Positions 44,742-54,206 of a stretch of DNA of 64,000 nucleotides are shown one piece after another. The notes beneath the pieces were generated by a model. That model had not been told where the DNA came from. It searched no databases and worked only from the letters and a program-made list of their open reading frames with translations. The position numbers were made by a program, and so were the translations under genes. Every line of letters begins with the position of its first letter. The first letter of the stretch is position 1. The DNA comes from Devosia sp. (GTDB lineage: Bacteria; Pseudomonadota; Alphaproteobacteria; Rhizobiales; Devosiaceae), in assembly GCF_017307495.1 (NCBI RefSeq), contig NZ_JAFKHE010000013.1:62001-126000 (forward strand). The letters are read 5' to 3'.

Positions 44742-46093
44742 CCGCCTGGCTGCACATCATCGGGGTAGGGGAGCGGGGGCCGCGCGAATTGCCGGCCTCG
44801 TATAAGCTGCTGCTCGGCTACGCCGACACCGTCATCGGCCCGGCCCGTTTCCTCGCCGATCTCGAGCCCGTGTCCCGTCCCAATGCCACGGCCGACCTGT
44901 TCAACCCGGAGTTTGTGAGCAAGCGCAGCTTCGAGGCCGTCGCCCGCGCCCTCGCCGGCGAGGAGCCCGACCACTCTCCCGCCGCCAACTATTCCGACGG
45001 CCGCACCCTGCTCGAGTGGGAACCGCCCATCGACAACATGATCGAGCAGGTCATGGCTCTGCGCGACAGCCCGACCGTCATCCTCGCCTCCGGCGACCCG
45101 ATGTGGTTCGGCATCGGCGCCACCTTGACCCGCCATCTTCTGCCCGGCGAGTTCGTCATCCATCCGCATCCCTCTGCCTTCCAGCTTGCCGCGGCGCGGC
45201 TGCATTGGCCGCTGCAGTCCGTGGCCGCCATCTCTCTGCATGCCCGGCCGGTCGAAACGCTGCACCCCCACCTCGTCCCCGGCAACCGCATCCTCGCCCT
45301 CACCGCCGACCGCTCGACTGTCGATCTCGCCCTCGAGCTGCTCATCGACCGCGGCTATGGCCACAGCCTCATCACTACCCTCGAGAACCTCGGTTCCTCC
45401 GAGGAGCGCATCACCAGTGGCGAGGCTGAAACCTTCGACAGCCACGACGTCGAGGACTTCTACGTCCTGGCCATCGACTGCGTGCCCGACTTCACCGCGC
45501 CGCTCCTCCCGCCCGTGCCGGGTCTCCCCGACGAGAGCTTCGTCAACGACGGACAACTGACCAAGCGCGAGGTTCGGGCCGCCACGCTCGCCAAGCTGGC
45601 TCCGTTCGTCGGCGCGGTCCTTTGGGATGTCGGCGCCGGCTCCGGCTCGGTCGCGATCGAGTGGCTGCGCGCCGCCCGGGACACCAGGGCCGTGGCCTTC
45701 GAGAGCGCCGGCGCCCGTGTGCAGATGATTGCCGCCAATGCCGCTTCGCTCGGCGTGCCGCATCTCGAGATCGTCCAGGGCCGTGCCCCCGAGGCATTCG
45801 GCAACCGCGCCCCGCCCGATGCCATCTTCATGGGCGGCGATGTCGGCAACGACGACCTGTTCGACGCCTGCTGGGGCGCACTGAAGCCCGGCGGACGCCT
45901 CGTCGCCAATGCGGTGACCCTCGACGCCGAGCATGCGCTCTATTCGCGCCACCTCCAGCTCGGCGGTGAACTCACCCGCATCGAGGTTGCCGCCCTCGAT
46001 CGCGTTGGCGGTCACCGCGCATTCAGGCCGCGCATGGCAGTAACCCAGTGGGTCGTTTCCAAGGCCGTGCACGGCTTCGTGGTGAACCCATGA
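44738..46093 (+). CDS. cobL: Precorrin-6Y C5,15-methyltransferase (decarboxylating) CobL
   Basis: This 451-residue two-domain enzyme has an N-terminal CobL/CbiE-type methyltransferase, about 1-230 (LHIIGVGERGPREL, ILASGDPMWFGIG). A C-terminal CbiT-like SAM domain begins near 270 (LWDVGAGSGSVAIEW near 293, IFMGGDVGNDDLFD). It methylates C-5 and C-15 and decarboxylates the C-12 acetate. It is a little longer than the usual length of just over 400. Starts and stops overlap its neighbours. Confidence 0.94.
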   Translation: MTAWLHIIGVGERGPRELPASYKLLLGYADTVIGPARFLADLEPVSRPNATADLFNPEFVSKRSFEAVARALAGEEPDHSPAANYSDGRTLLEWEPPIDNMIEQVMALRDSPTVILASGDPMWFGIGATLTRHLLPGEFVIHPHPSAFQLAAARLHWPLQSVAAISLHARPVETLHPHLVPGNRILALTADRSTVDLALELLIDRGYGHSLITTLENLGSSEERITSGEAETFDSHDVEDFYVLAIDCVPDFTAPLLPPVPGLPDESFVNDGQLTKREVRAATLAKLAPFVGAVLWDVGAGSGSVAIEWLRAARDTRAVAFESAGARVQMIAANAASLGVPHLEIVQGRAPEAFGNRAPPDAIFMGGDVGNDDLFDACWGALKPGGRLVANAVTLDAEHALYSRHLQLGGELTRIEVAALDRVGGHRAFRPRMAVTQWVVSKAVHGFVVNP

Positions 46094-46812
46094 CAGCAAA
46101 GACAGCCGGCACCCTGCACCTCGTCGGCGTCGGACCCGGCGATCCCGAGCTCGTCACGCTCAAGGCGGCAAGGCTCCTCGCCGCCGTACCCGTCATCGCC
46201 TATCCCACCACCGGCGAGGATTCCGCCCTGGCCCTCGAAATCGCCACCCCGCACCTCAATCCGGCCGCCGCGCGCCTGCCCGTATCGATCCCGATGTCGG
46301 TCGAGCGCGGCCCCGCCCGGGCCGCCTATGACGCCGCCGCCGAGGCTATCCTTGTCCACTTGCGTGCGGGCCGCGACGTCGCCTGGCTCTGCGAGGGCGA
46401 CCCGCTGTTCTACGGCTCCGCCATGTACCTGATTGCCCGCGTCGGCCGCGATGCTCCGATTGCCGTCGTGCCCGGCGTGACCTCGCTCACCGCCGCCGCC
46501 GCCGCCGTCGGTCGTCCTCTGGCTGCGCGCAACGAGATGCTGAAGATCCTGCCCGCCCCGCTCGACGACGAGACCCTGCGCGCCGAGCTCGCCGCCACCC
46601 CCGCCGCTGCCATCATCAAGGTCGGCCGCCACTTCGACCGCGTCCGTGGCCTGCTTGCCGAGACGGGCCACGCCGATGGCGCCGTCGTCGTCGAGCACGC
46701 CACGGGCGCGCGCCAGCGCATTACCCGCCTCGCCGATTTCGCCCACGACGAGCGGCCCTATTTCTCCACCATCCTCTGCTATCGCGGCGATGAAGACTGG
46801 GGTCGCCCGTGA
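46090..46812 (+). CDS. cobI: Precorrin-2 C20-methyltransferase CobI
   Basis: This 240-residue tetrapyrrole methylase has LVGVGPGDPELVTLKAARLL at residues 11-30, WLCEGDPLFYGSAMYL near 100 and VVPGVTSLTAAAAA near 127. It makes precorrin-3A from precorrin-2 using SAM. The ATG overlaps the cobL stop, and its stop overlaps the cobJ start. Confidence 0.94.
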   Translation: MTAKTAGTLHLVGVGPGDPELVTLKAARLLAAVPVIAYPTTGEDSALALEIATPHLNPAAARLPVSIPMSVERGPARAAYDAAAEAILVHLRAGRDVAWLCEGDPLFYGSAMYLIARVGRDAPIAVVPGVTSLTAAAAAVGRPLAARNEMLKILPAPLDDETLRAELAATPAAAIIKVGRHFDRVRGLLAETGHADGAVVVEHATGARQRITRLADFAHDERPYFSTILCYRGDEDWGRP

Positions 46813-48575
46813 ACAGGCCCGCCATCATCACCTTCGCCGACACCGGCCTCGATACGGCCACCCGCATCGCCGAGATCACCGACGGCGAAGTCTTCGCCTG
46901 CGGTCAGGGCGGCATCGATGCGCTCAAGCTGCTGCCCCGCCTCTTCGCCGAAGGTCGCCCGATCATCGGCGTCTGCGCCGCCGGCATCCTCATCCGCCTG
47001 CTCGCATCCAGCCTCGAGAACAAGACGCGCGAGCCTCCCGTTCTCGCCGTCTCGCTCGGCGGCGGCAGCATCGTGCCGCTGCTCGGCGGCCACCGCGGCG
47101 CTAACCGACTGGCCCGCGAACTGGCCGAAGAGCTCGGCGGCCACCCGGCCATCACCACCGCATCCGACAGCCTCTTCGCCCATGGCCTCGACGAGCCCCC
47201 GCCGGGCTGGGTGCTCGGCACCCCACAGGACGCCAAGCCCGCGATGATGTCGCTGCTGCTCGGCGCCAGGATCCAGCTCGATGGCTACGCTCCGTTCCTC
47301 GAGGCGGCCGGCTATCCCATCTCGTCCCTGGGCCAGGTGAAGGTCCTGGTCACCGAGCAGAAGCTGCGCATCGATCGCGGCGTCGTCTATCACCCCAAGA
47401 CGCTGGTGGCCGGTGTCGGCTGCGAGCGTGGCGCGGACGCCGAGGAAGTGATCGAACTCATCGATCTCGCGCTCGCCCGGCAGAACCTCGCGCCGCAGAG
47501 CCTCGCCGCCATCGCCTCGATCGACATCAAGGCGGACGAGCCGGCCCTCCACGCTGCCGCCCGCCACTTCAACGTGCCGCTGCGCCTGTTCTCGGCCGCC
47601 GAGCTGAGCCAGGAGCGCTACCGCCTGAAGCACCCTTCCAACTATGTCGAGGAGACCGTCGGCAGCCCCGGCGTCGCCGAGCCCGCCGCGCTCAAGGCCG
47701 GCCCATTGGTGGTCGACAAGCTGAAGTCGGAGCGCGTGACCTGCGCTATCGGCAAGGCGCCGCGCCCCATCGATCCTGAAACGCTCGGGCGCCGCCCCGG
47801 CGTCCTGCACCTCGTCGGCATCGGCCCGGGCGAAGCCATCTCGCGCACCGCCGCCGCCGTCGCTGCGCTGGAAGAGAGCACCGACTGGGTTGGCTACGGC
47901 CTCTATCTAGACCTCGTCTCCGATCTCCGCCGCGGCCAGGAGTTCCATCGTTACGATCTCGGCGAAGAAGAGCCGCGCGTTCGCCACGCGCTGGAACTGG
48001 CCGCCGAGGGCAGGGTGGTCGCGCTGGTCTGTTCGGGCGATGCCCAGATCTACGCCATGGCGGCGCTCGCCTACGAACTGCTCGACGCCACCGGCCCGCG
48101 CGCCCTCTCCGAGGTCGCCCGCCGCGTCAATGTCGAGACGCATCCCGGCGTCTCCGCCTTCCAGGCCGCCTCCGCCGCCGCCGGCGCCATCATCGGCCAC
48201 GATTTCTGCTGCATCTCGCTCTCCGACCTGCTCACGCCGCGCGCCGATATCCTCAGGCGCCTCGACGGTGCAGCAAAGGCCGATTTCGTCACCGCGCTCT
48301 ACAATCCGCGCTCGCAGCGCCGGACCGACCTGATCGAGGAGACCAAGCGCGTCTTCCTCGAGCATCGCCCGGCGACTACCCCGGTCATCATCGGCTCCAA
48401 TCTCGGCCGCCCCAGCCAGCGTGTCCGCGTCGTCGAACTGGGGGCCTTCGACCCGACCGAGATCGACATGCTCACCATCGTCATCATCGGCGCCAGCACG
48501 TCCCGCACCTTCCAGCGCGGCAGCGGCGCCGTCGCCTACACCCCGCGCGGCTACGAGAAGAAGGGAGAGGTGTGA
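46809..48575 (+). CDS. cobJ: CbiG-CobJ fusion: cobalt-precorrin-5A hydrolase-like plus precorrin-3B C17-methyltransferase
   Basis: This 588-residue protein is a fusion. Residues about 1-190 are CbiG N-terminal and middle region (GGIDALKLLPRLFAEGRPII, VLAVSLGGGSIVPLLGGH). Residues about 198-320 are the CbiG_C/CobE domain (VAGVGCERGADAEEVIELI, IDIKADEPAL). Residues about 330-585 are the CobJ/CbiH methylase (LHLVGIGPGEAISRTAAAV, VCSGDAQIYAMAAL, TALYNPRS). CobJ methylates C-17 and contracts the ring. CbiG acts on C-20 acetaldehyde release in the anaerobic route, so its role here is unclear. Bifunctional proteins of this sort are known in rhizobia. It overlaps cobI. Confidence 0.9.
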   Translation: MNRPAIITFADTGLDTATRIAEITDGEVFACGQGGIDALKLLPRLFAEGRPIIGVCAAGILIRLLASSLENKTREPPVLAVSLGGGSIVPLLGGHRGANRLARELAEELGGHPAITTASDSLFAHGLDEPPPGWVLGTPQDAKPAMMSLLLGARIQLDGYAPFLEAAGYPISSLGQVKVLVTEQKLRIDRGVVYHPKTLVAGVGCERGADAEEVIELIDLALARQNLAPQSLAAIASIDIKADEPALHAAARHFNVPLRLFSAAELSQERYRLKHPSNYVEETVGSPGVAEPAALKAGPLVVDKLKSERVTCAIGKAPRPIDPETLGRRPGVLHLVGIGPGEAISRTAAAVAALEESTDWVGYGLYLDLVSDLRRGQEFHRYDLGEEEPRVRHALELAAEGRVVALVCSGDAQIYAMAALAYELLDATGPRALSEVARRVNVETHPGVSAFQAASAAAGAIIGHDFCCISLSDLLTPRADILRRLDGAAKADFVTALYNPRSQRRTDLIEETKRVFLEHRPATTPVIIGSNLGRPSQRVRVVELGAFDPTEIDMLTIVIIGASTSRTFQRGSGAVAYTPRGYEKKGEV

Positions 48576-48596
48576 TGCCAGAACCTCGCACGTTTG

Positions 48597-48695
48597 CTCC
48601 CCTCCCCCCTGAGGGGAGGGGCTGGGGGTGGGGGTCCGTCGGTGATCTGGGGAGGTACCCCCTCCCTCGTTCCCTCCCCTCAAGGGGGAGGGATG
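48597..48695. repeat. Class 2 palindromic element between cobJ and cobM
   Basis: CTCCCCTCCCCCCTGAGGGG and GGGGCTGGGGGTGGGGG, a spacer, then CCCTCCCCTCAAGGGGGAGG. It has the same design as the copies inside cobN, and fills the only real gap in the cbiX-cobM operon. Confidence 0.88.
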
Positions 48696-48720
48696 CAGGG
48701 GCAGGGCCATCGAGTCAGCC

Positions 48721-49506
48721 ATGACCGTCTATTTCATCGGCGCCGGTCCTGGCGCGCCCGACCTCATCACCGTGCGTGGCCTGCGCCTCATCGAGAGCTG
48801 CGAAGTCTGCCTCTACGCCGGCTCGCTCGTCCCCGCCGAAATCGTCGCCTCCGCCCCTGAGGGTGCGCTTGTCCGCGACACCGCGCCGATGCATCTCGAC
48901 GAGATCATTGACGAGATCAAGAAAGCCGATGTCGCCGGCAAGGATGTCGCGCGGGTCCACTCCGGCGACCCATCGATCTACGGCGCCACTGCCGAGCAGA
49001 TGCGTCGCCTCGATGCACTCGGCATTGCCTACGAAGTCGTCCCCGGCGTGCCCGCCTTCGCCGGCGCCGCCGCCCGCCTTGCCGCCGAGCTGACGCTGCC
49101 CGAAATCAGCCAGACCATCATCCTCACCCGCACTTCCGGCAAGGCCTCGGCCATGCCGGAGTCCGAGAGCCTCGAGATCCTCGGGCAGTCGAAGGCGACG
49201 CTCTGCATCCACCTCTCGATCCGCAACCTCGGCTATGTCGAGACCGCGCTGACGCCGAACTACGGCGCCGATTGCCCGGTGGTCATCATCTACCGCGCCA
49301 CCTGGCCCGACGAGGAAGTGATCTTCACCACTCTCGGCGAGATGAAGGCGCGCGTGCGCGAGGAAAAGATCACCCGCACCGCCCTGATCCTCGTCGGCCG
49401 CGTCTTGGGCGAAACCCGCTTCCGCGAATCTCGCCTCTACGACCAGGACTTCGCGCACGTCCTCCGCAACGCCGGAAAGAAGAAGGCGAGGGCTGGGCTG
49501 CCATGA
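48721..49506 (+). CDS. cobM: Precorrin-4 C11-methyltransferase CobM
   Basis: This 261-residue methylase opens TVYFIGAGPGAPDLITVRGL, has VARVHSGDPSIYGATAEQMR near residue 77 and VVPGVPAFAGAAARLAAEL near 104. TLCIHLSIRNL is near 160. It methylates C-11 of precorrin-4. The ribosome site is weak (GGGCCATCGAG), and the gene is separated from cobJ by a repeat of about 100 bp. Confidence 0.95.
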   Translation: MTVYFIGAGPGAPDLITVRGLRLIESCEVCLYAGSLVPAEIVASAPEGALVRDTAPMHLDEIIDEIKKADVAGKDVARVHSGDPSIYGATAEQMRRLDALGIAYEVVPGVPAFAGAAARLAAELTLPEISQTIILTRTSGKASAMPESESLEILGQSKATLCIHLSIRNLGYVETALTPNYGADCPVVIIYRATWPDEEVIFTTLGEMKARVREEKITRTALILVGRVLGETRFRESRLYDQDFAHVLRNAGKKKARAGLP

Positions 49507-49509
49507 AGG

Positions 49510-49635
49510 AGGCCCCCTCACCCGGCGCTGCGCGCCGACCTCTCCCCCAAGGGAGAGGTGGCGGGGGGGCGCGATTGTGCCGCACCACCTCTCCCTCTGG
49601 GGGAGAGGTCGGCCGAAGGCCGGGTGAGGGGGCCT
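49510..49635. repeat. Large inverted repeat between cobM and cobK
   Basis: The outer ends AGGCCCCCTCACCCGGC and GCCGGGTGAGGGGGCCT are perfect complements. Inside are two further arms, GACCTCTCCC near 49538 and GGGAGAGGTC near 49600, each with its own local hairpin. The structure separates the convergent cobM and cobK genes and may end transcription in both directions. Confidence 0.85.
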
Positions 49636-49652
49636 TCTCGAGCTGTCTCGAC

Positions 49653-50375
49653 CTACAGCTTCAGCGCCGCGATTGCCCGACCTACCGTCGGCACTTCGTA
49701 GGCTGGAGGCAGTTCCGGCCGGGCGATCATGAATACCGGCAGCCGCAGCCTGAGCGCGGCCTGCAGCTTTGCCTCGGTCTGCGCCCCGCCCGAATTCTTG
49801 CAGATCAGGTGGCTGATCCCCTGTTCCTGCAGCAGCGCCAGTTCGCCGTTGAAGAAGAAGGGCGGCCGCGCCAGGATCGACGTGGCGTTGACCGGCAGCT
49901 CCCGCTCCGGCGGCTCGATCGAACGGACGACGAAGCTGCAGTCGGTCCGCTTGAGGTAGGGCTCGAGCCGGGTGTGTCCCACGGTCAGGAAGGCCCGCGC
50001 GCCCTTGGGCAGCGCCGCCGCTGCGTCCTCAGCCGAGGCGAAGTGCTTCCAGAATGCATATTGCGGCTCGTTCCAGCCCGGTCGCATCAGCCGGACCAGC
50101 CTCAGGCCGGCCAGTTCCGCCGCTTTCACCGCGCTGCGCTTGATCTCCTCGGCATAGGGGTGGGTCGCATCGACGATCCGGTCGAACTGTTCGGTCAGGA
50201 TGTAGTTACCCAGCCCGTCGCCACCGCCAAATCCGCCCACCCGCACGTTACCGGCCGGCAGCAGCGGCTCGCTCGTCTTGCCGGCGAGCGAGGTGGTCAC
50301 GTCATGGCCAAGCTTGACCAGTTGCGCCGCCAGCAGGCGCGCTTCCTCGGTGCCTCCCAGGATCAGGATCTTCAT
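49653..50375 (-). CDS. cobK: Precorrin-6A reductase CobK
   Basis: This 240-residue NADPH-dependent reductase has ILILGGTEEARLLAAQLV at the N-terminus, VDATHPYAEEIKR near 83, and ICKNSGGAQTEAKLQAAL near 200. It reduces precorrin-6A to 6B. ATG 50375 is preceded by GGGGAAAG; an upstream in-frame start adds 16 residues. It is on the opposite strand to cobM and cobB. Confidence 0.93.
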   Translation of the reverse strand: MKILILGGTEEARLLAAQLVKLGHDVTTSLAGKTSEPLLPAGNVRVGGFGGGDGLGNYILTEQFDRIVDATHPYAEEIKRSAVKAAELAGLRLVRLMRPGWNEPQYAFWKHFASAEDAAAALPKGARAFLTVGHTRLEPYLKRTDCSFVVRSIEPPERELPVNATSILARPPFFFNGELALLQEQGISHLICKNSGGAQTEAKLQAALRLRLPVFMIARPELPPAYEVPTVGRAIAALKL

Positions 50376-50536
50376 CGTGCAGTCGCTTTCCCCTACGACC
50401 CTCGCGTCACGGCGATCTGCCAATCGCCGAAGACACAGAGCAGCCTTCGTCCATGCCGCTCACGTCCCACTATAGTGGCTAGCCCCAAGATTTTGCAGCA
50501 CAATTCTAAGCAGTGTGCGAACCGGGACGGATCCCG

Positions 50537-51841
50537 ATGAACGGCCTCGTCATCGCGGCCCCACGCTCCGCCTCCGGCAAGACCACCGTGACGCTGGGCC
50601 TTGTCGCCGCGCTGCGCCGCCGCGGCCTTGCCGTCGCCCCGGCCAAGTCCGGCCCGGACTATATCGATACCGCCATCCTCGCCCGCACCGCAGGGCGCGC
50701 GGCCCTCAACCTCGACGCCTGGGCCATGTCGCTCCCGCGCCTGCGCCGGCTGGCCTCGGCCCACGCCGCCGATGCCGACCTGCTCCTTGTCGAAGGCGCG
50801 ATGGGCCTGTTCGATGGCGCTGCCGACAATCGCGGCTCCACCGCCGACCTTGCCGCGGCCCTTGGCCTGCCGGTCATCCTCGTCCTCGACGCCGAGCGCC
50901 AGAGCCAGTCGATCGCCGCGCTCGCCCACGGCTTTGCCACCTGGCGGCCGGATGTCACGGTCGCCGGCCTCATCATCAACCGCGCCGCCTCCACCCGCCA
51001 CGAGGCCATGCTGCGCAGCGCCCTGAGCGCGCTGCCGATTCCTCTGCTCGGCGTGATCCCGAAACGGGAAGTGCTCGTCCTGCCCGAGCGTCAGCTGGGC
51101 CTCGTCCTTCCCGACGAAGTGGCCCGCTTTGACGGAGTGGTCGGTGCCGCCGCCGAGGCGATGGAGGACTATGTCGACCTGAACCGGCTCGTTGCGTTGA
51201 GCACAGACCTGGCCGCCTCGTCTCCCTCCCCCTCCTCCCCGCAGGGGGGAGGCGGGCTGCCGCCCCTCGGCCAGCACATCGCCATTGCCCGCGATGCCGC
51301 CTTCGCCTTCCTCTACCCCCACTGGCTCCGTGACTGGCACGCCGCCGGCGCCACCCTCTCCTTCTTCTCCCCGCTCGCCAACGAGGCCCCCGATCCCGCC
51401 GCCGATGCCGTCTTCCTGCCGGGCGGCTATCCCGAACTCCACGGTCAAGTGCTTGCCCGGGCAAGGAGTTTCCACGCGGGTCTCTATGCTGCCCGCGATC
51501 GTGGCGCGCTGGTGTACGGTGAGTGCGGAGGCTTCATGGTGCTGGGCCGCTCGATCACCGACAAGTCCGGCATCACCCATGCCATGACCGGCCTGCTGCC
51601 GCACGAAACACGCATCGACCGCCCCCGGCGCGTGCTCGGCTATCGCCGGCTGAGCCACGCGAGCCCGCTGCCCTTTCCAACTCGGCTCGCCGGGCACGAA
51701 TTCCACTATTCCAGCGCCCGCCGCACCCATGGCACGCCCCTGTTCGCAGCCACCGATGCGCTCGGCGAAGCCCTGCCGCCGATGGGGTTGGTCGAAGGAC
51801 GTGTCATGGGCTCCTACGCCCATGTCATTGATATCGCCTAG
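50537..51841 (+). CDS. cobB: Cobyrinate/hydrogenobyrinate a,c-diamide synthase CobB, with a small repeat insertion
   Basis: This 434-residue enzyme has an N-terminal P-loop ATPase domain (APRSASGKTTVT at 6-17, VEGAMGLFDG near 84). A class I glutamine amidotransferase domain follows, with GGYPELHGQ near 296, the nucleophile in YGECGGFMVLG near 328, and [11 protein letters not shown] at the end. It amidates the a and c carboxylates. Residues about 229-240 (SPSPSSPQGGGG) are coded by a palindromic repeat in the linker between domains. It shares a 4-bp stop overlap with the convergent cobF. Confidence 0.94.
   Translation: MNGLVIAAPRSASGKTTVTLGLVAALRRRGLAVAPAKSGPDYIDTAILARTAGRAALNLDAWAMSLPRLRRLASAHAADADLLLVEGAMGLFDGAADNRGSTADLAAALGLPVILVLDAERQSQSIAALAHGFATWRPDVTVAGLIINRAASTRHEAMLRSALSALPIPLLGVIPKREVLVLPERQLGLVLPDEVARFDGVVGAAAEAMEDYVDLNRLVALSTDLAASSPSPSSPQGGGGLPPLGQHIAIARDAAFAFLYPHWLRDWHAAGATLSFFSPLANEAPDPAADAVFLPGGYPELHGQVLARARSFHAGLYAARDRGALVYGECGGFMVLGRSITDKSGITHAMTGLLPHETRIDRPRRVLGYRRLSHASPLPFPTRLAGHEFHYSSARRTHGTPLFAATDALGEALPPMGLVEGRVMGSYAHVIDIA
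51221..51256. repeat. Palindromic repeat fragment inside cobB
   Basis: CTCCCTCCCCCTCCTCCCCG is followed by CAGGGGGGAGGCGGG. It is read in frame within a linker between the two catalytic domains. It is shorter than the class 2 elements in cobN. Confidence 0.7.
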
Positions 51842-52599
51842 CTCTTTTCAGGCTTGCGGATCAGGTACGTGTCCATGATCCAGCCGTTGCGGGCCTGCGC
51901 TGCGGTGCGCACCGTGTCGATCTCGTCCATCACTTCGCTCACCTGGCCGGCGACGAGGATCTCGTCAGCCGTCCCCAGGTAGGCGCCCCAGAAGATCTCC
52001 GCCTCGTCTCCGGCGAACCGTCGGAACGCCTGATGGTTGTCCAGCATCACCACCGCGCTCGTGAGCCCGTCCGCCTCGCCGGCGCCGACCCGCCGCCCGG
52101 TAGTGATCGTCACCGCCTCGCCCACCCGGTTCAGCGTCACCTGGTGCTGCGCCGCCAGCGCCTGTGGCGCCGAAATGCCGGGGATCACCTCGATCGCAAA
52201 CTCCCAGCCCGCCGCCTGCATGTCCTTGAGAATCCTGAGCGTTCCGTCATAGAGCGTGGGATCGCCCCAGACGAGGAACGCGCCGACCCCGTCCTCGCCC
52301 AGTTCGCCAAACATCCGCCGGTATGCCGCTTCCAGCTTGTCCCGCCATTCCTGGACGGCATCGCGATAGTCCGGCGTCCCGGCCTGTCGCCGTGACGGAA
52401 TGGCGAACTCCACCAGCCGGTAGCGGGGCTCGGTCACGAAGCGTTCGAGCATCTGCTTGCGGATCGCGTTGAGCCCGGCCTTCTCCTCGCCCTTGTCGGG
52501 CATGAAGAACACCTGCGCCCGGTTCATGGCGTTGATCGCCTGCACCGTGAGGTAGTCCGGGTTGCCGGCCCCGATGCCGATCACGAGGAGGGTTCGCAT
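51838..52599 (-). CDS. cobF: Precorrin-6A synthase (deacetylating) CobF
   Basis: This 253-residue SAM methylase opens with [20 protein letters not shown], has [20 protein letters not shown] near 31-50 and [17 protein letters not shown] near 109. [17 protein letters not shown] is near 138. It is specific to the oxygen-dependent pathway: it methylates C-1 and removes the acetyl unit. It is convergent with cobB and divergent from cobQ. Confidence 0.94.
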   Translation of the reverse strand: MRTLLVIGIGAGNPDYLTVQAINAMNRAQVFFMPDKGEEKAGLNAIRKQMLERFVTEPRYRLVEFAIPSRRQAGTPDYRDAVQEWRDKLEAAYRRMFGELGEDGVGAFLVWGDPTLYDGTLRILKDMQAAGWEFAIEVIPGISAPQALAAQHQVTLNRVGEAVTITTGRRVGAGEADGLTSAVVMLDNHQAFRRFAGDEAEIFWGAYLGTADEILVAGQVSEVMDEIDTVRTAAQARNGWIMDTYLIRKPEKS

Positions 52600-52645
52600 G
52601 ACGTCATCCCTACCGGATCGGCGCGCGACCCGCTATCAGTTCGGC

Positions 52646-54094
52646 ATGACGGCCAGATCGATCATGTTCATGGGCACCGGCTCCGATGTGGGAAAATCCC
52701 TGCTCGTAGCGGGACTTGCGCGCGCCTATGCCAATCGCGGGCTGCGCGTCGCGCCGTTCAAGCCGCAGAACATGTCGAACAATGCCGCCGTTACGGCCGA
52801 TGGCGGCGAAATCGGGCGCGCCCAGGCGCTGCAGGCGCGGGCGGCACGGCGGGAGCCGACCACCACGATGAACCCGGTCCTGCTGAAGCCGGAGGGCGAT
52901 GTAGGGGCCCAGACTATCGTGCTCGGGCAGCGCAAAGGTTCATACAAGGCCCGGCAATATTGGGCCAAGAGGCATGAACTTTTGCCCCTGGTTTTGGCCG
53001 CCCATGCCGAATTGGCCGCCGATGCCGACCTCGTCCTGATCGAGGGCGCCGGCAGCGCGTCCGAGGTCAACCTCCGCGCGGGCGACATCGCCAACTTCGG
53101 CTTCGCGCGCGCTGCCGACAAGCCGGTGGTGGTCGTCGCCGACATCCAGCGCGGCGGCGTGATCGCTGCCCTGGTCGGAACCTTCGCCGTCATCGACCCC
53201 GCCGATGCCGCGCTGATCGTCGCCACGCTGGTCAACAAGTTCCAGGGCGACCCGCAATTGTTTGACGCAGGCAAGCAATTCATTGCCGAGCGCACCAATG
53301 TGCCATGCCTTGGACCCGTGCCGTTCTTTGCCGGCGCGTCCAGGTTGCCGGCCGAGGACATCCTCGCCCTCGACCAGTTGCCGCGCGGCGAGGGCGGCTT
53401 CCGCATCGTCGTACCGCGCCTGCCGCGCCTCTCCAATTTTGACGACCTCGACCCGCTTCGCCTCGAGCCTGGCGTATCCATCGAGATCGTCGAGCCCGGC
53501 CGTCCATTGCCGCGCGGCGACCTGATCGTCCTGCCCGGCTCGAAGGCCACGCGCGCCGACCTCGCCGCCCTGCGCGCGGAAGGGTGGGACATCGACATCC
53601 TCGCGCAGCACCGGCAGGGGACGCGCGTGCTCGGCATCTGCGGCGGCTACCAGATGCTGGGCAGGACGGTGTCCGATCCGGACGGCATCGAAGGCGAAGC
53701 CGGATTCTCGGCCGGGCTCGGACTGCTCGATGTGTCCACCACGCTCGGCCCCACCAAGGAACTGCGCGTCGAGGCCGCCACCCATGTCGGGTCGGGCACG
53801 CCGATCAGCGGCTACCACATGCATATGGGCGTCACCTCCGGTCCCGGGCTCGACCGGCCCTTCGCGCGTATCGGCAATGCCTCGGATGGCGCCGTGAGTG
53901 CGGACGGCCTGGTGATGGGCACCTATCTGCACGGCCTGTTTGCCGCGGATGGGTTCCGACGCAGCTTCCTTGGCGCCGCGGCCCAGGGCTCGACCCTTGC
54001 CTATGAGCAGATGGTCGACGAGACGCTCGACGCGCTGGCGGTTCATCTCGAGCGTCACCTCGACCTCGATGCGTTGCTGGAGTTGGCGCGGTGA
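52646..54094 (+). CDS. cobQ: Adenosylcobyric acid synthase CobQ
   Basis: This 482-residue glutamine-dependent amidase has a P-loop [15 protein letters not shown] near residue 10, [15 protein letters not shown] near 36, [15 protein letters not shown] near 130, the GATase Cys in [10 protein letters not shown] near 330 and [12 protein letters not shown] near 425. It adds the b, d, e and g amides. I chose ATG 52646 by family alignment. An ATG at 52598 has a better ribosome site (GAGGAGGG) and would add 16 residues, overlapping the cobF start. Confidence 0.93.
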   Translation: MTARSIMFMGTGSDVGKSLLVAGLARAYANRGLRVAPFKPQNMSNNAAVTADGGEIGRAQALQARAARREPTTTMNPVLLKPEGDVGAQTIVLGQRKGSYKARQYWAKRHELLPLVLAAHAELAADADLVLIEGAGSASEVNLRAGDIANFGFARAADKPVVVVADIQRGGVIAALVGTFAVIDPADAALIVATLVNKFQGDPQLFDAGKQFIAERTNVPCLGPVPFFAGASRLPAEDILALDQLPRGEGGFRIVVPRLPRLSNFDDLDPLRLEPGVSIEIVEPGRPLPRGDLIVLPGSKATRADLAALRAEGWDIDILAQHRQGTRVLGICGGYQMLGRTVSDPDGIEGEAGFSAGLGLLDVSTTLGPTKELRVEAATHVGSGTPISGYHMHMGVTSGPGLDRPFARIGNASDGAVSADGLVMGTYLHGLFAADGFRRSFLGAAAQGSTLAYEQMVDETLDALAVHLERHLDLDALLELAR

Positions 54095-54106
54095 TCGGCT
54101 CGATCG

Positions 54107-54206
54107 CCTCCCTCCCCCTTGAGGGGAGGGACCGAGGGAGGGGGTGGCCCGGTGAGCGCCGTTGGCCCCCCACCCCCAATCCCTCCCGTCAAGGGGGAGG
54201 GGAGCC
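54107..54206. repeat. Class 2 palindromic element between cobQ and cobD
   Basis: CCTCCCTCCCCCTTGAGGGG and GAGGGAGGGGGTGG, a spacer, then CCCCCCACCCCC and CCCTCCCGTCAAGGGGGAGG. Its last bases, GGAGGGGAGCC, serve as the ribosome binding site of cobD. It is the closest intergenic match to the copy at 36251-36351 in cobN. Confidence 0.9.

Noticed and set aside
48574-48720. Small frames within the cobJ-cobM gap
   Set aside because: They consist of the class 2 repeat read in different frames and have no independent support.
50308-50324. CTTGACCAGTTGCGCC as a RutR site
   Set aside because: It lies inside cobK coding sequence and only the left half matches; probably chance.
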